Source: Klebsiella sp. BIGb0138 (GTDB lineage Bacteria; Pseudomonadota; Gammaproteobacteria; Enterobacterales; Enterobacteriaceae). Taken from it: a stretch of 64,000 nucleotides of DNA. The notes beneath the pieces were generated by a model. It was given only the letters and a program-made list of their open reading frames with translations. It did not search any database and was not told where the DNA came from. Every line of letters begins with the position of its first letter. Positions within the stretch are counted from its first letter, which is position 1. This document shows positions 1-8,522 of this stretch, piece after piece. The stretch covers positions 124,001-188,000 of the forward strand of contig NZ_SMCV01000001.1 of NCBI RefSeq assembly GCF_004342285.1, written 5' to 3'. The position numbers and the translations under genes are program-made.

Positions 1-1
1 C

Positions 2-592
2 GCTGAGGTATTGACGCCTGAGGGTTTTCTCCACGTCTTCCCACAGGTTTTTGACTGCGAAGGCTTTTTTGTCGCCCGTTTACAGAAAACCGCGGCCATC
101 GAACCGCTGCCGGCCCCCGGATATAAGGTCGGGAAGTTTCCTTTTGCACCGCTGAAAGGCCGGGAAATTGCCGCGGTTTCCGCCGCCGCAGCCGGCGTGG
201 GCCTGCGCTGGGATGACAGTCACAGCCTGTGGCAGCGCGATAAAGAGATTTGGTTATTCCCGAAAGCGCTGGAATCCTTGATTGGCCAGGTACGTTTTTC
301 GCGGATTGGCATTCGTCTGGCAGAGACGCATAACAAAGGGTACCGCTGGCAGCACGAGGCGGTCATCGCCCTTGCGGCGCCCGACGCACCGTTTGAACTC
401 AGCCAGGCCGAAGCGGAAGAGTGGTACCGTGGGCGCGATGTCTACCCCGCAACACCGCCGCAGCAGGACGAAGTTATCGTCACCTTCCAGGGCGCCACCC
501 TTGGTCTGGCGAAGAAAGTCGGTTCCAGGCTGAAAAACAGCTATCCGCGGGAACTGGTTCGCGATGGAAAGTTATTTGCCGGTCAGGCGTGA
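2..592 (+). CDS. rsmF: 16S rRNA m5C1407 methyltransferase RsmF, C-terminal part
   Basis: The reading frame is open from the left edge (A-E-V-L before the first Thr-Pro-Glu), so the gene starts outside the window and only about the last 196 residues are present. RsmF (YebU) uses S-adenosylmethionine to methylate C1407 of 16S rRNA in the 30S subunit. The visible part would be the RNA-binding C-terminal region beyond the Rossmann-fold catalytic domain; no catalytic cysteine motif lies in view. Identification rests on resemblance to the E. coli protein tail and on the following yebV-yebW-pphA order, which matches E. coli. It ends normally with TGA. Confidence 0.85.
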   Translation, partial: AEVLTPEGFLHVFPQVFDCEGFFVARLQKTAAIEPLPAPGYKVGKFPFAPLKGREIAAVSAAAAGVGLRWDDSHSLWQRDKEIWLFPKALESLIGQVRFSRIGIRLAETHNKGYRWQHEAVIALAAPDAPFELSQAEAEEWYRGRDVYPATPPQQDEVIVTFQGATLGLAKKVGSRLKNSYPRELVRDGKLFAGQA

Positions 593-707
593 TCGAGTTC
601 GAATAAACAGCATTTTTTAACTGGCGATTTGCGCCTCATTGTCTACGCTGAAAAATGGCGGCCTTAACTGGTCGTACCACAACTCAGCAGATCAATGGGG
701 TGAACTT

Positions 708-947
708 ATGAGCAAAACCAGCATTCGTATCGGCGCGTTTGAGATAGACGATGCCGAACTGCACGCAGAACAGCAGGGAGAGCGAACGTTAAGCATTCCT
801 TGTAAATCCGATCCAGATTTATGTATGCAACTGGACGGCTGGGACGCCGAAACCAGCGTACCAGCCATCCTCGATGGTCAACATTCCGTCCTTTATCGCA
901 AGCACTACGATCAACAAGCCGATGCCTGGATCATGCGCGTTGCCTGA
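708..947 (+). CDS. yebV: YebV family small protein (function unknown)
   Basis: A 79-residue acidic protein closely resembling E. coli YebV (shared core: IGAFEIDDAELH, IPCKSDPDLCMQLD, YDQQADAWIMR). The frame extends further upstream, but the ATG at 708 is the family start and gives the usual length. It is probably cytosolic, with no signal peptide or membrane segment. In E. coli it belongs to a group of small stress-related genes of unknown role. It is followed by a Rho-independent terminator at 956-984. Confidence 0.88.
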   Translation: MSKTSIRIGAFEIDDAELHAEQQGERTLSIPCKSDPDLCMQLDGWDAETSVPAILDGQHSVLYRKHYDQQADAWIMRVA

Positions 948-955
948 TTCAAAAA

Positions 956-984
956 GAACCCGTCGCCTGAGACGGGTTATTTCT
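956..984 (+). terminator. Rho-independent terminator after yebV
   Basis: An 8-bp stem AACCCGTC / GACGGGTT with a 6-nt loop, followed by a T-rich tract (ATTTCTCC). It lies 8 nt after the yebV stop. Confidence 0.7.
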
Positions 985-1040
985 CCCCGCCCTTTCTGAG
1001 CTACCCTATACTGATAAACCAAGCCGAATATGAGGCCAGG

Positions 1041-1232
1041 ATGTTTGCCTTAGTGTTGTTTATTTGTTATCTGGACGGCGGTTGCGAAGATATTGTGGTG
1101 GACGTTTACGATAACGAACGACGGTGCCTGGTGGCGATGGATGACCAGCGAATACGCCAGGGCGGCTGTTTTCCGGTCGAGGATTTTATCGATGGCTTCT
1201 GGCAGCCAGCCAGCAAATACAGTGACTTCTGA
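1041..1232 (+). CDS. yebW: YebW family small protein (function unknown)
   Basis: A 63-residue protein matching E. coli YebW along its length (MFALVLF-CYLDGGCEDIVVDVY; QRIRQGGCFP-EDFIDGFW). ATG 1041 is preceded by a GAGG/CAGG Shine-Dalgarno sequence. The first 10 residues are hydrophobic but too short for a confident membrane anchor. It is convergent with pphA, 3 nt apart. No biochemical function is known. Confidence 0.88.
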   Translation: MFALVLFICYLDGGCEDIVVDVYDNERRCLVAMDDQRIRQGGCFPVEDFIDGFWQPASKYSDF

Positions 1233-1235
1233 CCC

Positions 1236-1880
1236 TTACTGCAGCTGCACCAGCGTCAGTTCACCGCCGAACACCGCCCCGGTATCAATGTAATGCTGAT
1301 TATCGCTATCATAACGCCGCTGTAACGGCGTATGGCCGAACCAGAAATGATCGGCGCCGCCAATCGCGCCGTGCCGCCCGGCGAGATGATCGGTGAGACG
1401 CTGCCGACGCCATAATACCTGCTCCGCGTCCACCGGCTGCTGCCAACGATAGCTGGCCGCCGGGTAATCGGCGTGCGCAACAACGTGCCGCTGCGAGCCA
1501 GCGCAAAGCTCAACGATCAGCGGTAGTTCGCGACAGCGGACCAGGAGTCGATCAATCTCCTGCTGTTCACGCCGCGAGCTCTCCTGATACCAGCTTCCGC
1601 CATTCATGATCCATAACGCCAGCGCCCCGCTCTCTTTTGCATCCAGCGCCATCTGTTCATGATTTCCCCGCACCGCGCGAAACCAACGGCAGCGAATCAG
1701 CGCCAGGCAACGCGCGCTTTGCGGCCCGCGATCGATCAGATCGCCCACCGAGATGAGCAGGTCCTGGTAAGGGTCGAACTTTCGCTGGCGCAGTTTTGTC
1801 ATCAGCAGCGCAAAGCAGCCGTGCACATCGCCTACCAGCCAGATATTTCGCCAGGCTGAACCATCAATACGCTGATACAT
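1236..1880 (-). CDS. pphA: Serine/threonine protein phosphatase PphA (PrpA)
   Basis: A 214-residue metallophosphoesterase of the PPP family. The three signature blocks are present in order: GDVHGC (about residues 17-22), GDLIDRGPQS (about 46-55) and RGNHEQM (about 70-76). Later histidines (HVVAHAD, and FGHTP near residue 190) complete the di-metal site. The E. coli enzyme (218 aa) removes phosphate from Ser/Thr/Tyr and phosphohistidine, and has been linked to the heat-shock/CpxA misfolding response. It is divergent from the DUF535 gene across a 165-bp AT-rich promoter region. Confidence 0.93.
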   Translation of the reverse strand: MYQRIDGSAWRNIWLVGDVHGCFALLMTKLRQRKFDPYQDLLISVGDLIDRGPQSARCLALIRCRWFRAVRGNHEQMALDAKESGALALWIMNGGSWYQESSRREQQEIDRLLVRCRELPLIVELCAGSQRHVVAHADYPAASYRWQQPVDAEQVLWRRQRLTDHLAGRHGAIGGADHFWFGHTPLQRRYDSDNQHYIDTGAVFGGELTLVQLQ

Positions 1881-2045
1881 ATTTTTCCCCCCTGCTACAA
1901 TTATAGATAATTATTTATCGTCTGATACGTCTTAGATATCCACATCAATCAAATTTAAACGAAAGCGAAATATAGTCCGTCCGGATATTAATCTCGCGTC
2001 GCCCTGTCTCTAAAATAGAGGCTAAATAACGACGAGGTATTTATC

Positions 2046-2996
2046 GTGACGGACAATAGCCTGCATTCAACCTACGCAGTACAGCCACGCACAAATCTTA
2101 TTGCCGATCTGGTGATGGGCCGACTTATTCCCGCGCCAATTTGGCAAACGCGTCATTATCGGCTTAAATTTTTGCTACGCACGGCCTTATTTTATAAACC
2201 CACCCGGGCGATGCTGGATAATCTCTCCGCGCGCCCGGACTTTAAGCAACTGCTCGCCGCGCAGGTGACGCTGCCGGGGAAAGTTCATCGCCAGTATCTG
2301 GCCCGTGGGCTCAGCGCCAGCCAGCGCGCGCAGGCGATGATCAGCCACTATCAGTTTCTCGATACCCTCCCCGGCACGCGCCTGGCTGGCGCCATGACGT
2401 CGGCCAGGGAACTGAAGCTGCTGGAACTGCGGGGCAAAGATGACGCCCGGTTTACCTTATCAGCCTCCTCTGCCGGTAAAGCGGAACGTGAGGGCGAGAC
2501 CACGTTGTGGCTGCGCGACGGCAATCAGACGCTTCTCGCCAGCGCCACCTTCAGCGTCGTCCGCCAGCAGGAACAATGGCAGCTGATCATCGGAGGATTG
2601 CAGGGCCCACGGCGTAACGTCTCCCATGAAGTGATTAAGCTCGCCACCCGCGCCTGCTATGGTCTGTTCCCTAAACGCCTGCTGCTTGAGTTTATCTGGG
2701 CCCTGGCGGCGCGAAGCAATATCCAGGCGATTTATGGCGTGAGCGATAACGGCCACGTTTTCCGGGCGCTGCGCTATCGTCTGAGCAAAGGGCGCCATTT
2801 TCATGCCAGCTATGACGAATTCTGGCAATCTGTTGATGGCATCGCCGAGGGCGCCTGGCGCTGGCGCTTACCGCTGCGGCTGGAAAGAAAGACGCTCGAG
2901 ACGATCGCCAGCAAAAAACGCGCCGAATACCGCCGTCGTTTCCAGCTGCTTGATGACATGATCGCTCAGGTGGACCTGCTCACCTCCCGTGCTTAG
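2046..2996 (+). CDS. DUF535 / VirK-like protein
   Basis: 316 residues of the DUF535 family, which includes VirK of Shigella/Salmonella and YbjX of E. coli. Start is GTG 2046 with an upstream GAGG. Visible family features are an N-terminal basic region (RHYRLKFLLRTALFYKP), a central beta-rich part (TLWLRDGNQTLLASATFSV) and the C-terminal block AIYGVSDNGHVFRALRYRLSKGR, ending in a Lys/Arg-rich stretch. VirK relatives have been tied to envelope remodelling and resistance to cationic peptides, but the reaction is unknown. No signal peptide. It is absent from this site in E. coli. Confidence 0.85.
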   Translation: MTDNSLHSTYAVQPRTNLIADLVMGRLIPAPIWQTRHYRLKFLLRTALFYKPTRAMLDNLSARPDFKQLLAAQVTLPGKVHRQYLARGLSASQRAQAMISHYQFLDTLPGTRLAGAMTSARELKLLELRGKDDARFTLSASSAGKAEREGETTLWLRDGNQTLLASATFSVVRQQEQWQLIIGGLQGPRRNVSHEVIKLATRACYGLFPKRLLLEFIWALAARSNIQAIYGVSDNGHVFRALRYRLSKGRHFHASYDEFWQSVDGIAEGAWRWRLPLRLERKTLETIASKKRAEYRRRFQLLDDMIAQVDLLTSRA

Positions 2997-3110
2997 CAGA
3001 ATGGGGCGCATCAATTAAACGCCGTTTTGCGTAACGGCGTTTGCATCTTATCCTCTGGTTTCGTTACTATCATACCTTCATCGTTTTCCTTTCGGGTAAC
3101 CATTGAAGTT

Positions 3111-3254
3111 ATGAGTAAAACTGAAACCGTTCTCCTGGCACTTGTACTGGTCATTCTGCTAACGGCTCTTTGGTTTATTTTCAGCGGTGAAATTTGGGCG
3201 TTAGTCAGTTATCTTGAAACGCAGCTGTACCCTTCTTTTGTTACGCCAGAATAA
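3111..3254 (+). CDS. Putative small inner-membrane protein, 47 aa
   Basis: An ATG-started frame for a 47-residue protein with one clear membrane span (VLLALVLVILLTALWFIF, about residues 5-22) and a short polar tail. The frame opens further upstream (3027), but that extension overlaps a hairpin after the DUF535 gene and does not look like protein. The Shine-Dalgarno sequence is weak. In favour of a real gene: membrane-type composition and a downstream terminator-like hairpin at 3423-3468. I do not recognise it; it is not MgrB. Confidence 0.4.
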   Translation: MSKTETVLLALVLVILLTALWFIFSGEIWALVSYLETQLYPSFVTPE

Positions 3255-3422
3255 CGTCTTATCTTTTATTCGCGAAGCACTTAGCCCCATCCTCTCTACC
3301 CTACCATTTTTTAAAAAGCAAATTTTAATAAAATTAAAAATCATATTTCTTAATCTCATTGCTATTCTGTTTATCATCCCGACAGAGATACTCTTCGCCT
3401 TCCGATGTTGGCCCGCGACGTT

Positions 3423-3468
3423 CACCTGCGCTACGGGTCCAATCAGGTGCAGGTGTTTTCTTTCCTCT
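3423..3468 (+). terminator. Probable terminator downstream of the 47-aa gene
   Basis: Inverted arms CACCTGC and GCAGGTG (3423-3455), followed by a pyrimidine-rich tract containing TTTT and CTTTTT. It would end plus-strand transcripts from the DUF535 / small-protein unit. Confidence 0.45.
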
Positions 3469-3879
3469 TTTTGCACGACTCGTCTCAGAGGATTCATTCA
3501 TCCACGCCACAAGTCTACAGTTCCGACATTCAACCAGGAACGGCACACACTCCACATACCGCATCGTCGTAGGGAGGTTGTTGGCCAGCGCGCGTTTTCA
3601 AACCACTGACAACGGTAATTTTGCCGATAACCGCGCCGGGTGCATCCCAGATAAGCCATCCTTCCGGCTTTAACCCTGGCAGGCCCGCTCCCTCTAAGGA
3701 GGGTGTCAGATATCACCGCCAGCGGTTAACAGAGACCTTGTCCGAATTCAGCAGTCCGGCATTTGCTGTAACCCTGTGTACCTTTGCTTGCTAACGCTGT
3801 AAAATCCTGCGTTTCACCGCTCATGATGACGGGCTTCCATACTGAAGAAGTGAAACTCATTAAATAAAGGGATTTAAAA
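3469..3879. other. Gap with no convincing gene, upstream of the secreted protein
   Basis: About 410 bp. Short open frames on both strands lack ribosome binding sites and look random. A small GC hairpin (CTCCCTC / GGAGG, near 3690-3705) is present without a T-run. The last 40 nt are AT-rich and carry the AAGGG ribosome binding site of the next gene, so its promoter is probably here. Nothing else is identified. Confidence 0.5.
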
Positions 3880-5217
3880 TTGAAAAAGCATTTGTATTAT
3901 CTCTCCAGTCTCCTGGTCATCTTATTATCCTGTAACGTTTTTGCTACCGTGGGATTTTTATCACCGAGCGGTATCAACCCAAAGTTTGCCGCTAATGTCA
4001 ATATCGCGATGATCAATGTCTACAATGAAGAACAACTTCGCCATGAACTCATCCTGGCCGAAAAAAATGGTCTTCAACTTTACCTTGATCTGGGACCGGC
4101 CCTCAATACTGCAAGAAAAACTGAAAACATTTCCACAGTTTATTACGATGATAATAACTTACGCCATCAAAAAATATTTAAGCCAATAGACCAAAATAAA
4201 CTCAGAGCCTTGCCAGCTGACTCTTTGCTAAAGGCAAAAATCAGCAAACTATTACCCAGCATAGAACAATACCGTGATAACGTTGCCGCAATATTTCTTG
4301 CCGACGAGCCATATCTTAATGGTTTGAATAAAAATGATCTGGAACATGTCGCAGCGCAAACAAGATCGCTTTTAGATGCCAGAGGGCTTAAAGAAATAAA
4401 ACTAGGCGTCATCTTTGCGAGCGCGATGTTCAATGCCGAGTTCGCCAGGGAATTAGACAAGAAATCAATAAGATATGTTGAAGGCATTGACAATCACTAT
4501 CGTAATATCGCCGAAAAAATAAAAAACAATACGGCGACCGATGATGAAAAAAAGTGGCCTGAAATTATCGAAAAATTCAGATTAACAACCTACGACTCAG
4601 CAGGAAACATCTATACAGAAGGTGGAATTCCTAAAGGGTTTGATATTTATACGTTCGATTTCTACCTTTCTACGATCCTGTTGGATAATCTTTATAATGA
4701 TATTCCTGCCTGGTTCGCTGCGAAAAATATCGATAAATCATGTCAGGTTTTTAATAACAAAACCGTAGCACAAATTCGTCAAGAATTAAGTTTTTTTAGC
4801 GATGGCGCAATGGATACAACAGAACAAGATATCCAGCATGACAAAGATATTATGGATGATCTCTATACCTGTAGAATGAATACCACGATAAAATTACTCC
4901 AGCAGGAGATTCAATCTACCTCGCCTCAGGCAAACATCGTTCTTATCTCAGAGTCAAGCAGCAATGGGGTCATGGAGTTCGACCGCACAGGTAACCTTAA
5001 GCAGGGGCAACCAGAAAAACTCGTTGAGCTCCGCGTCCTCCACGAAGTCCAAAGAGCACTAAAGCTCTATCAGGATCAGCAATACCAAAATATCTCAGGA
5101 ATTCTGTTTTTCTTGTTCAACGATGAATATGATAACACCATCAAAATTAATATTGGTGGTGCGGGGTCAATGCCTTCAGTTCTGACCGAAATTTATTCAT
5201 TAAATGAACGAGAGTAA
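3880..5217 (+). CDS. Secreted protein of unknown function, possibly glycosidase-like
   Basis: 445 residues, TTG start with an AAGGG Shine-Dalgarno 8 nt upstream. The N-terminus is a signal peptide (KK, then a hydrophobic core to LLVILLSCNVFA). Either cleavage after VFA or lipidation at the Cys of LLSC is possible; the lipobox is imperfect. The rest is soluble. Strand-like segments ending in acidic pairs (AAIFLADEPYLNG near residue 140; FDIYTFDFYLS near 260; ISGILFFLFNDEYD near 415) resemble the strand ends of TIM-barrel glycoside hydrolases, which is inference only. It is much richer in AT and Asn/Lys/Ile than its neighbours, suggesting acquisition. I do not recognise a family. Confidence 0.7.
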   Translation: MKKHLYYLSSLLVILLSCNVFATVGFLSPSGINPKFAANVNIAMINVYNEEQLRHELILAEKNGLQLYLDLGPALNTARKTENISTVYYDDNNLRHQKIFKPIDQNKLRALPADSLLKAKISKLLPSIEQYRDNVAAIFLADEPYLNGLNKNDLEHVAAQTRSLLDARGLKEIKLGVIFASAMFNAEFARELDKKSIRYVEGIDNHYRNIAEKIKNNTATDDEKKWPEIIEKFRLTTYDSAGNIYTEGGIPKGFDIYTFDFYLSTILLDNLYNDIPAWFAAKNIDKSCQVFNNKTVAQIRQELSFFSDGAMDTTEQDIQHDKDIMDDLYTCRMNTTIKLLQQEIQSTSPQANIVLISESSSNGVMEFDRTGNLKQGQPEKLVELRVLHEVQRALKLYQDQQYQNISGILFFLFNDEYDNTIKINIGGAGSMPSVLTEIYSLNERE

Positions 5218-5541
5218 TGATTTCACAGATCTAAGGCGGTGATGCGCGTCCGGAGGTTTTCCTACGACTCCGGACAACCGTGAATCCTTCATGATCGCAC
5301 GATAACCATAGGCTATCCGTTATCCTCTGCATTGTCCCCAAAGTTTATCCGGCATAAAAAGTATGGCGATCAAGTTAAGCTGTCTGTTCCGCGCGCAACG
5401 CTACCTCGAACCGGTGGTGATAATGCGTTCATCAAGCAGAGATTTTCTGTAAAGGGAATGTTAAGGCGTTTTTTGTTGTGGTATAAGGGGACAAGACCCT
5501 CGCGCGAAATGAAGGATTATTTCGGGTCTTATGCTGTAACT
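5218..5541. other. Gap between the secreted-protein gene and ryeA
   Basis: About 320 bp. It contains a hairpin with arms GTCCGGAG / CTCCGGAC (about 5249-5276) after the secreted-protein gene, without a T-run, and a longer imperfect hairpin GACCC...GGGTC (about 5494-5528) next to the ryeA promoter. An open frame at 5332-5547 has no ribosome binding site and is judged spurious. Confidence 0.5.
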
Positions 5542-5559
5542 GATTGATAAATTTCACAT

Positions 5560-5663
5560 AAAAAGAGACCGAACACGATTCCTGTATTCGGTCCAGGGAA
5601 ATGGCTCTTGGGAGAGAGCCGTGCGCTAAAAGTTGGCATTAATGCAGGCTAAGTCGCCTTGCC
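5560..5663 (-). ncRNA. sdsR: SdsR (RyeB) sigma-S-dependent small RNA
   Basis: Read on the minus strand, the RNA begins GGCAAGGCGACTTAGCC at 5663 and ends in the hairpin ACCGAATACAGG...GTGTTCGGT plus TTTTT at 5560. That is 104 nt, the E. coli/Salmonella length, with nearly the same sequence. Upstream on the minus strand is CTATTCT, a sigma-S-type -10. In relatives it uses Hfq and ProQ and represses ompD, tolC, mutS and others in stationary phase. Position between the pphA side and yebY is conserved. Confidence 0.95.
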
Positions 5664-5747
5664 TTATAAGAATAGTTTACCGCGTCAGGTTTTCCAGTCC
5701 GCAACAAAAGTGGCCGAATATTTCCTGACGAAATGGCTTATGCCAAC

Positions 5748-5788
5748 AAAAAACCGCCGCACCCCGCAAGGGGTGCTGGCGGTTTTTT
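5748..5788. terminator. Bidirectional terminator between ryeA and yebY
   Basis: Arms AACCGCCGCACCCC / GGGGTGC(T)GGCGGTT with a GCAA tetraloop, A-run on the left and T-run on the right. It can end RyeA on the plus strand and the copC-copD-yebY transcript on the minus strand. Confidence 0.85.
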
Positions 5789-5819
5789 ATACGCTAATTC
5801 AGCAAGATACGTTCAAGAA

Positions 5820-6158
5820 TCAGCACAGTTTCTGCGCGCGTTCGATAAATGGCGCCAGGCTCATTTTTTGCCCCGGATGCTGCGGATCGTCCACCTGGAT
5901 AATCGAGATCGGCTGGCCGCTGGTTTTACCCGCCTTCACCTGCTGCCCGGCGATATCATTCAACGGATACTGCACCAGCGTGCTGGGGTTAATGGCAAAC
6001 AGCGCATTACCCGGGCGACAGGTCAGCATCACCTCCTCGCGGTTAAACGCCCAATTATCCTTGCCCACTTCAAAGCGGCTCACGGTGATAATTTGCGGAG
6101 CCGCCAGCGCGACGCCAGAGCTTGCCAGTAACAACATTGTCAGAACAATTTTTTTCAT
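5820..6158 (-). CDS. yebY: YebY, DUF2511 periplasmic protein of the copper cluster
   Basis: 112 residues with a Sec signal peptide (KK, then [15 protein letters not shown]; likely cleavage after ALA). The mature part is a small beta-rich domain with two cysteines (MLTCRPG and the C-terminal KLC) that could form a disulfide. Last gene of the copC-copD-yebY set, 16 nt after copD. E. coli YebY is co-transcribed with yobA and yebZ and linked to periplasmic copper handling; its exact role is unsettled. Confidence 0.9.
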   Translation of the reverse strand: MKKIVLTMLLLASSGVALAAPQIITVSRFEVGKDNWAFNREEVMLTCRPGNALFAINPSTLVQYPLNDIAGQQVKAGKTSGQPISIIQVDDPQHPGQKMSLAPFIERAQKLC

Positions 6159-6174
6159 GATTTAACCAGTTAAT

Positions 6175-7044
6175 TCAAAAAGGTTCCCAGGTTGCAAACA
6201 GGCTGACGGCCGCCAGCGCCAACGCGCCAAGCGCCATTTCCACCTGCGTGGTGCGCAGAATGAGCTGCTCCGCTCGCGTTCCGCTCACCGACATACGTGG
6301 CACCAGAACATACCTGTTCACCAATGCAATTGCCACCATCCCTGCGACCAGCGCACATTTGAGCAATAGCATCTGCCCCCAGGGTGAATCACGGAATAAC
6401 CCTCCCTGGATCAGCAGCGTATTCACCACGCCGCTGGCAAGGGTCCCCGCTACGGCCAGATGCCCGTAGCGCGAAAAACGCATCATGGCGCTAATCGCCG
6501 CATGACGCCAGCGCCCTTGCGCCAGCCGCAGGCAGTAAATAAACGGCAGCAGGCCGCCAAACCAGCTGGCGACGCAGAACAGATGCACGGCATGGTTGGT
6601 ACGCTGCAGGAAGCCGCGCGCGCCTTCACTCATCGCCGCATGCCCCACGCCCGCCATCAGCAACAGCTGCGCGCAAAGCAGCACCAGTAGCAGCCGCCCC
6701 GCGCGACGTGGCTTTAACCACGCCACCGCCAGCGCGATCCAGGCCAGCAGGATCTGCCACAGCCAGACGCTGCCAAACCGGGTGCCGGCAACGGCTTGCC
6801 AGATGGCGGGTTGCCAGACATCCGGCCAACCGTCGCCCATTAATCCACCCTGCGCCATCAGCATCAGCAATGCCGAGAGCGCACTGAACAGCAGAAGATG
6901 GCGCAGCAGCGGGGAAAAGCGCTGCATCAGCAAACGCCGCAGCGTCGGCTGCGCCCACCACACGCCGTACAGCAAGCAGCCAAACGCCACCATCAGCGAA
7001 GTGAAGTGGACAAAACGAAGCGTGATATAGAGTCCCGTGAGCAT
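6175..7044 (-). CDS. copD: Copper resistance protein CopD (YebZ), inner membrane
   Basis: 289 residues with about eight hydrophobic spans, typical of CopD-family membrane proteins. Family features include conserved histidines and tryptophans near periplasmic faces (YGVWWAQP, GVGHAAMSEG, TNHAVHLFCVASWFGGLLPF). CopD is thought to move copper from periplasmic CopC across the inner membrane. It starts 3 nt after the copC stop, so the two are translationally close, and is followed by yebY. Confidence 0.93.
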   Translation of the reverse strand: MLTGLYITLRFVHFTSLMVAFGCLLYGVWWAQPTLRRLLMQRFSPLLRHLLLFSALSALLMLMAQGGLMGDGWPDVWQPAIWQAVAGTRFGSVWLWQILLAWIALAVAWLKPRRAGRLLLVLLCAQLLLMAGVGHAAMSEGARGFLQRTNHAVHLFCVASWFGGLLPFIYCLRLAQGRWRHAAISAMMRFSRYGHLAVAGTLASGVVNTLLIQGGLFRDSPWGQMLLLKCALVAGMVAIALVNRYVLVPRMSVSGTRAEQLILRTTQVEMALGALALAAVSLFATWEPF

Positions 7045-7047
7045 CGG

Positions 7048-7422
7048 TTATTTCACGGTAAAGTGGTATTGTCCTTTGGTTTTGTGACCGTCGACGGAGA
7101 CGACATGCCAGTCAACGGTATAGTCACCCGCCGCTAAAGGCTCGGCGACTGGCACGATCAGCTGGGCTTGATTGCTGTCGCTGCGCGTGAGTTCTCCGGT
7201 TTTGACCGTTTTTTGCTGCGGCCCGCTGAGGGTCACGCCGCTGAAGCGGGTTTCGATACCTTCAGAAAAATTAAGCGTCAGGGTCTGCGGGGAAGTACTG
7301 ACCTCCGAGCCTGCGGCGGGGGTTTGCTGTTGCAGATGCGCGTGGGCAAAAGCCGCAGCGCTGGCCAGGAAACCGGCGAGAAGAGCGGATACGCGCAGCG
7401 CGCGTACGGCGATGGGACGCAT
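7048..7422 (-). CDS. yobA: Periplasmic copper-binding protein CopC (YobA)
   Basis: 124 residues. ATG 7422 is chosen over ATG 7431 because the AAGGA Shine-Dalgarno is 9 nt from the former and touches the latter. The signal peptide ends in AAAFA, giving a mature protein that begins HAHL, the N-terminal His of the CopC Cu(II) site. The other ligands fit the C-terminal motif DWHVVSVDGHKTKG. The fold is a beta sandwich (LNFSEGIE, LTLSGP-like strands). First gene of copC-copD-yebY; divergent from holE. Confidence 0.92.
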   Translation of the reverse strand: MRPIAVRALRVSALLAGFLASAAAFAHAHLQQQTPAAGSEVSTSPQTLTLNFSEGIETRFSGVTLSGPQQKTVKTGELTRSDSNQAQLIVPVAEPLAAGDYTVDWHVVSVDGHKTKGQYHFTVK

Positions 7423-7548
7423 AATCGTCATTCCTTTTCGTTATGTATGTAGCACAGAGAATAACCCTGTATAATGGCGTAGTCGAGCGGTGCGTCGACG
7501 TCGAAGGTCACGCCCGATCGGTTTTCGGCATCATGAAGGAGAAACCCA

Positions 7549-7779
7549 TTGCAAAATAACCTGGCAAAAATCTCGCAGGATGAGATGGATAAAGTCAATG
7601 TCGATCTTGCCGCGGCCGGCGTCGCTTTTAAAGAGCGTTACAATATGCCCGTCGTCGCCGATTTGGTTGAAAGAGAGCAGCCTGCGCACCTGCGTGACTG
7701 GTTTCGCGAGCGGTTGATAGCCCATCGCCTGGCTTCCGTTTCATTGTCGCGTCTGCCCTATGAACCCAAAGCGAAATAA
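7549..7779 (+). CDS. holE: DNA polymerase III theta subunit
   Basis: 76 residues, nearly identical to E. coli HolE ([43 protein letters not shown]). Start is TTG 7549 with an AAGGAG ribosome binding site (7535-7540). The theta subunit is a small helical protein that binds and stabilises the epsilon proofreading subunit in the Pol III core. It is monocistronic; yobB, next to holE in E. coli, is missing. Confidence 0.95.
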   Translation: MQNNLAKISQDEMDKVNVDLAAAGVAFKERYNMPVVADLVEREQPAHLRDWFRERLIAHRLASVSLSRLPYEPKAK

Positions 7780-7857
7780 TTCCCGTCCGCTGCGGACATC
7801 CCGATTGGCAAGACCTGCGCATTCTATTACGCTGGTTTCTTTGGCCTGGAGCGAGCC

Positions 7858-8517
7858 ATGCTACGCGTAATCGATACAGAAACCTGCGGGTTACAGGGAG
7901 GCATTGTCGAAATCGCCTCCGTCGATGTTGTCGATGGACAAATCACCAACCCCATGAGCCATCTGGTGCGCCCCGACCGCCCGATCAGCCCGCAGGCCAT
8001 GGCGATCCACCATATCACTGAAGAGATGGTCGCTGACAAACCCTGGCTTGAAGAGGTGTTACCGCATTACGTCGGCAGCCCGTGGTATGTCGCCCACAAT
8101 GCCAGTTTCGATCGCCGGGTCTTGCCGGAAATGCACGGGGAATGGATTTGTACCATGAAGCTGGCGCGTCGCCTGTGGCCAGGCATCAAATACAGCAATA
8201 TGGGGCTGTATAAGTCGCGTAAGCTGAACGTCGCCACGCCTGCGGGATTACATCAGCACCGCGCGCTGTACGATTGCTATATCACCGCGGCATTACTGCT
8301 TGATATCATTAACGTCACCGGCTGGGCACCTGAAGAGATGGCGACCATTACCGGCCGCCCGGCGCTGTTAACCACCTTTACCTTTGGTAAATATCGCGGC
8401 AAAGCGGTTTCCGAAATAGCAGAAAATGACCCAGGCTATTTACGCTGGCTGTTCAATAACCTGGATCGGATGAGCCCCGAGCTGCGCTTAACGCTGAAGC
8501 ATTATCTCGGGGAGTAG
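7858..8517 (+). CDS. exoX: Exodeoxyribonuclease X
   Basis: 219 residues, about the E. coli length (220). A DEDDh exonuclease: IDTETCG at residues 5-11 supplies the first acidic pair, AHNASFDRRVL (about residue 80) the next Asp, and HQHRALYDC (about 134-142) the catalytic His and last Asp. ExoX is a distributive 3'-5' exonuclease acting on single- and double-stranded DNA in mismatch repair and UV repair. It is convergent with ptrB, 5 nt apart. Confidence 0.95.
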   Translation: MLRVIDTETCGLQGGIVEIASVDVVDGQITNPMSHLVRPDRPISPQAMAIHHITEEMVADKPWLEEVLPHYVGSPWYVAHNASFDRRVLPEMHGEWICTMKLARRLWPGIKYSNMGLYKSRKLNVATPAGLHQHRALYDCYITAALLLDIINVTGWAPEEMATITGRPALLTTFTFGKYRGKAVSEIAENDPGYLRWLFNNLDRMSPELRLTLKHYLGE

Positions 8518-8522
8518 CGGCG

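Larger units (their letters stand above)
5542..5788 (+). ncRNA. ryeA: RyeA (SraC) antisense RNA
   Basis: Plus-strand RNA that fully covers SdsR, as in E. coli, where RyeA is about 249 nt. A -10 like TATGCT (5530-5535) puts the start near 5542, and a strong terminator ends near 5788, giving about 247 nt. RyeA and SdsR pair perfectly and regulate each other by RNase III cleavage. The start is inferred by fitting the known length to the visible -10 and terminator. Confidence 0.72.

Noticed and set aside
1920..1975. Possible PhoP box (GTTTA repeats) before the DUF535 gene
   Set aside because: Only one half-site fits; the second is a poor match and orientation favours pphA, so it was not called.
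5332..5547. 71-codon open frame before ryeA
   Set aside because: No ribosome binding site, runs into the RyeA promoter and SdsR terminator, and composition is not protein-like.
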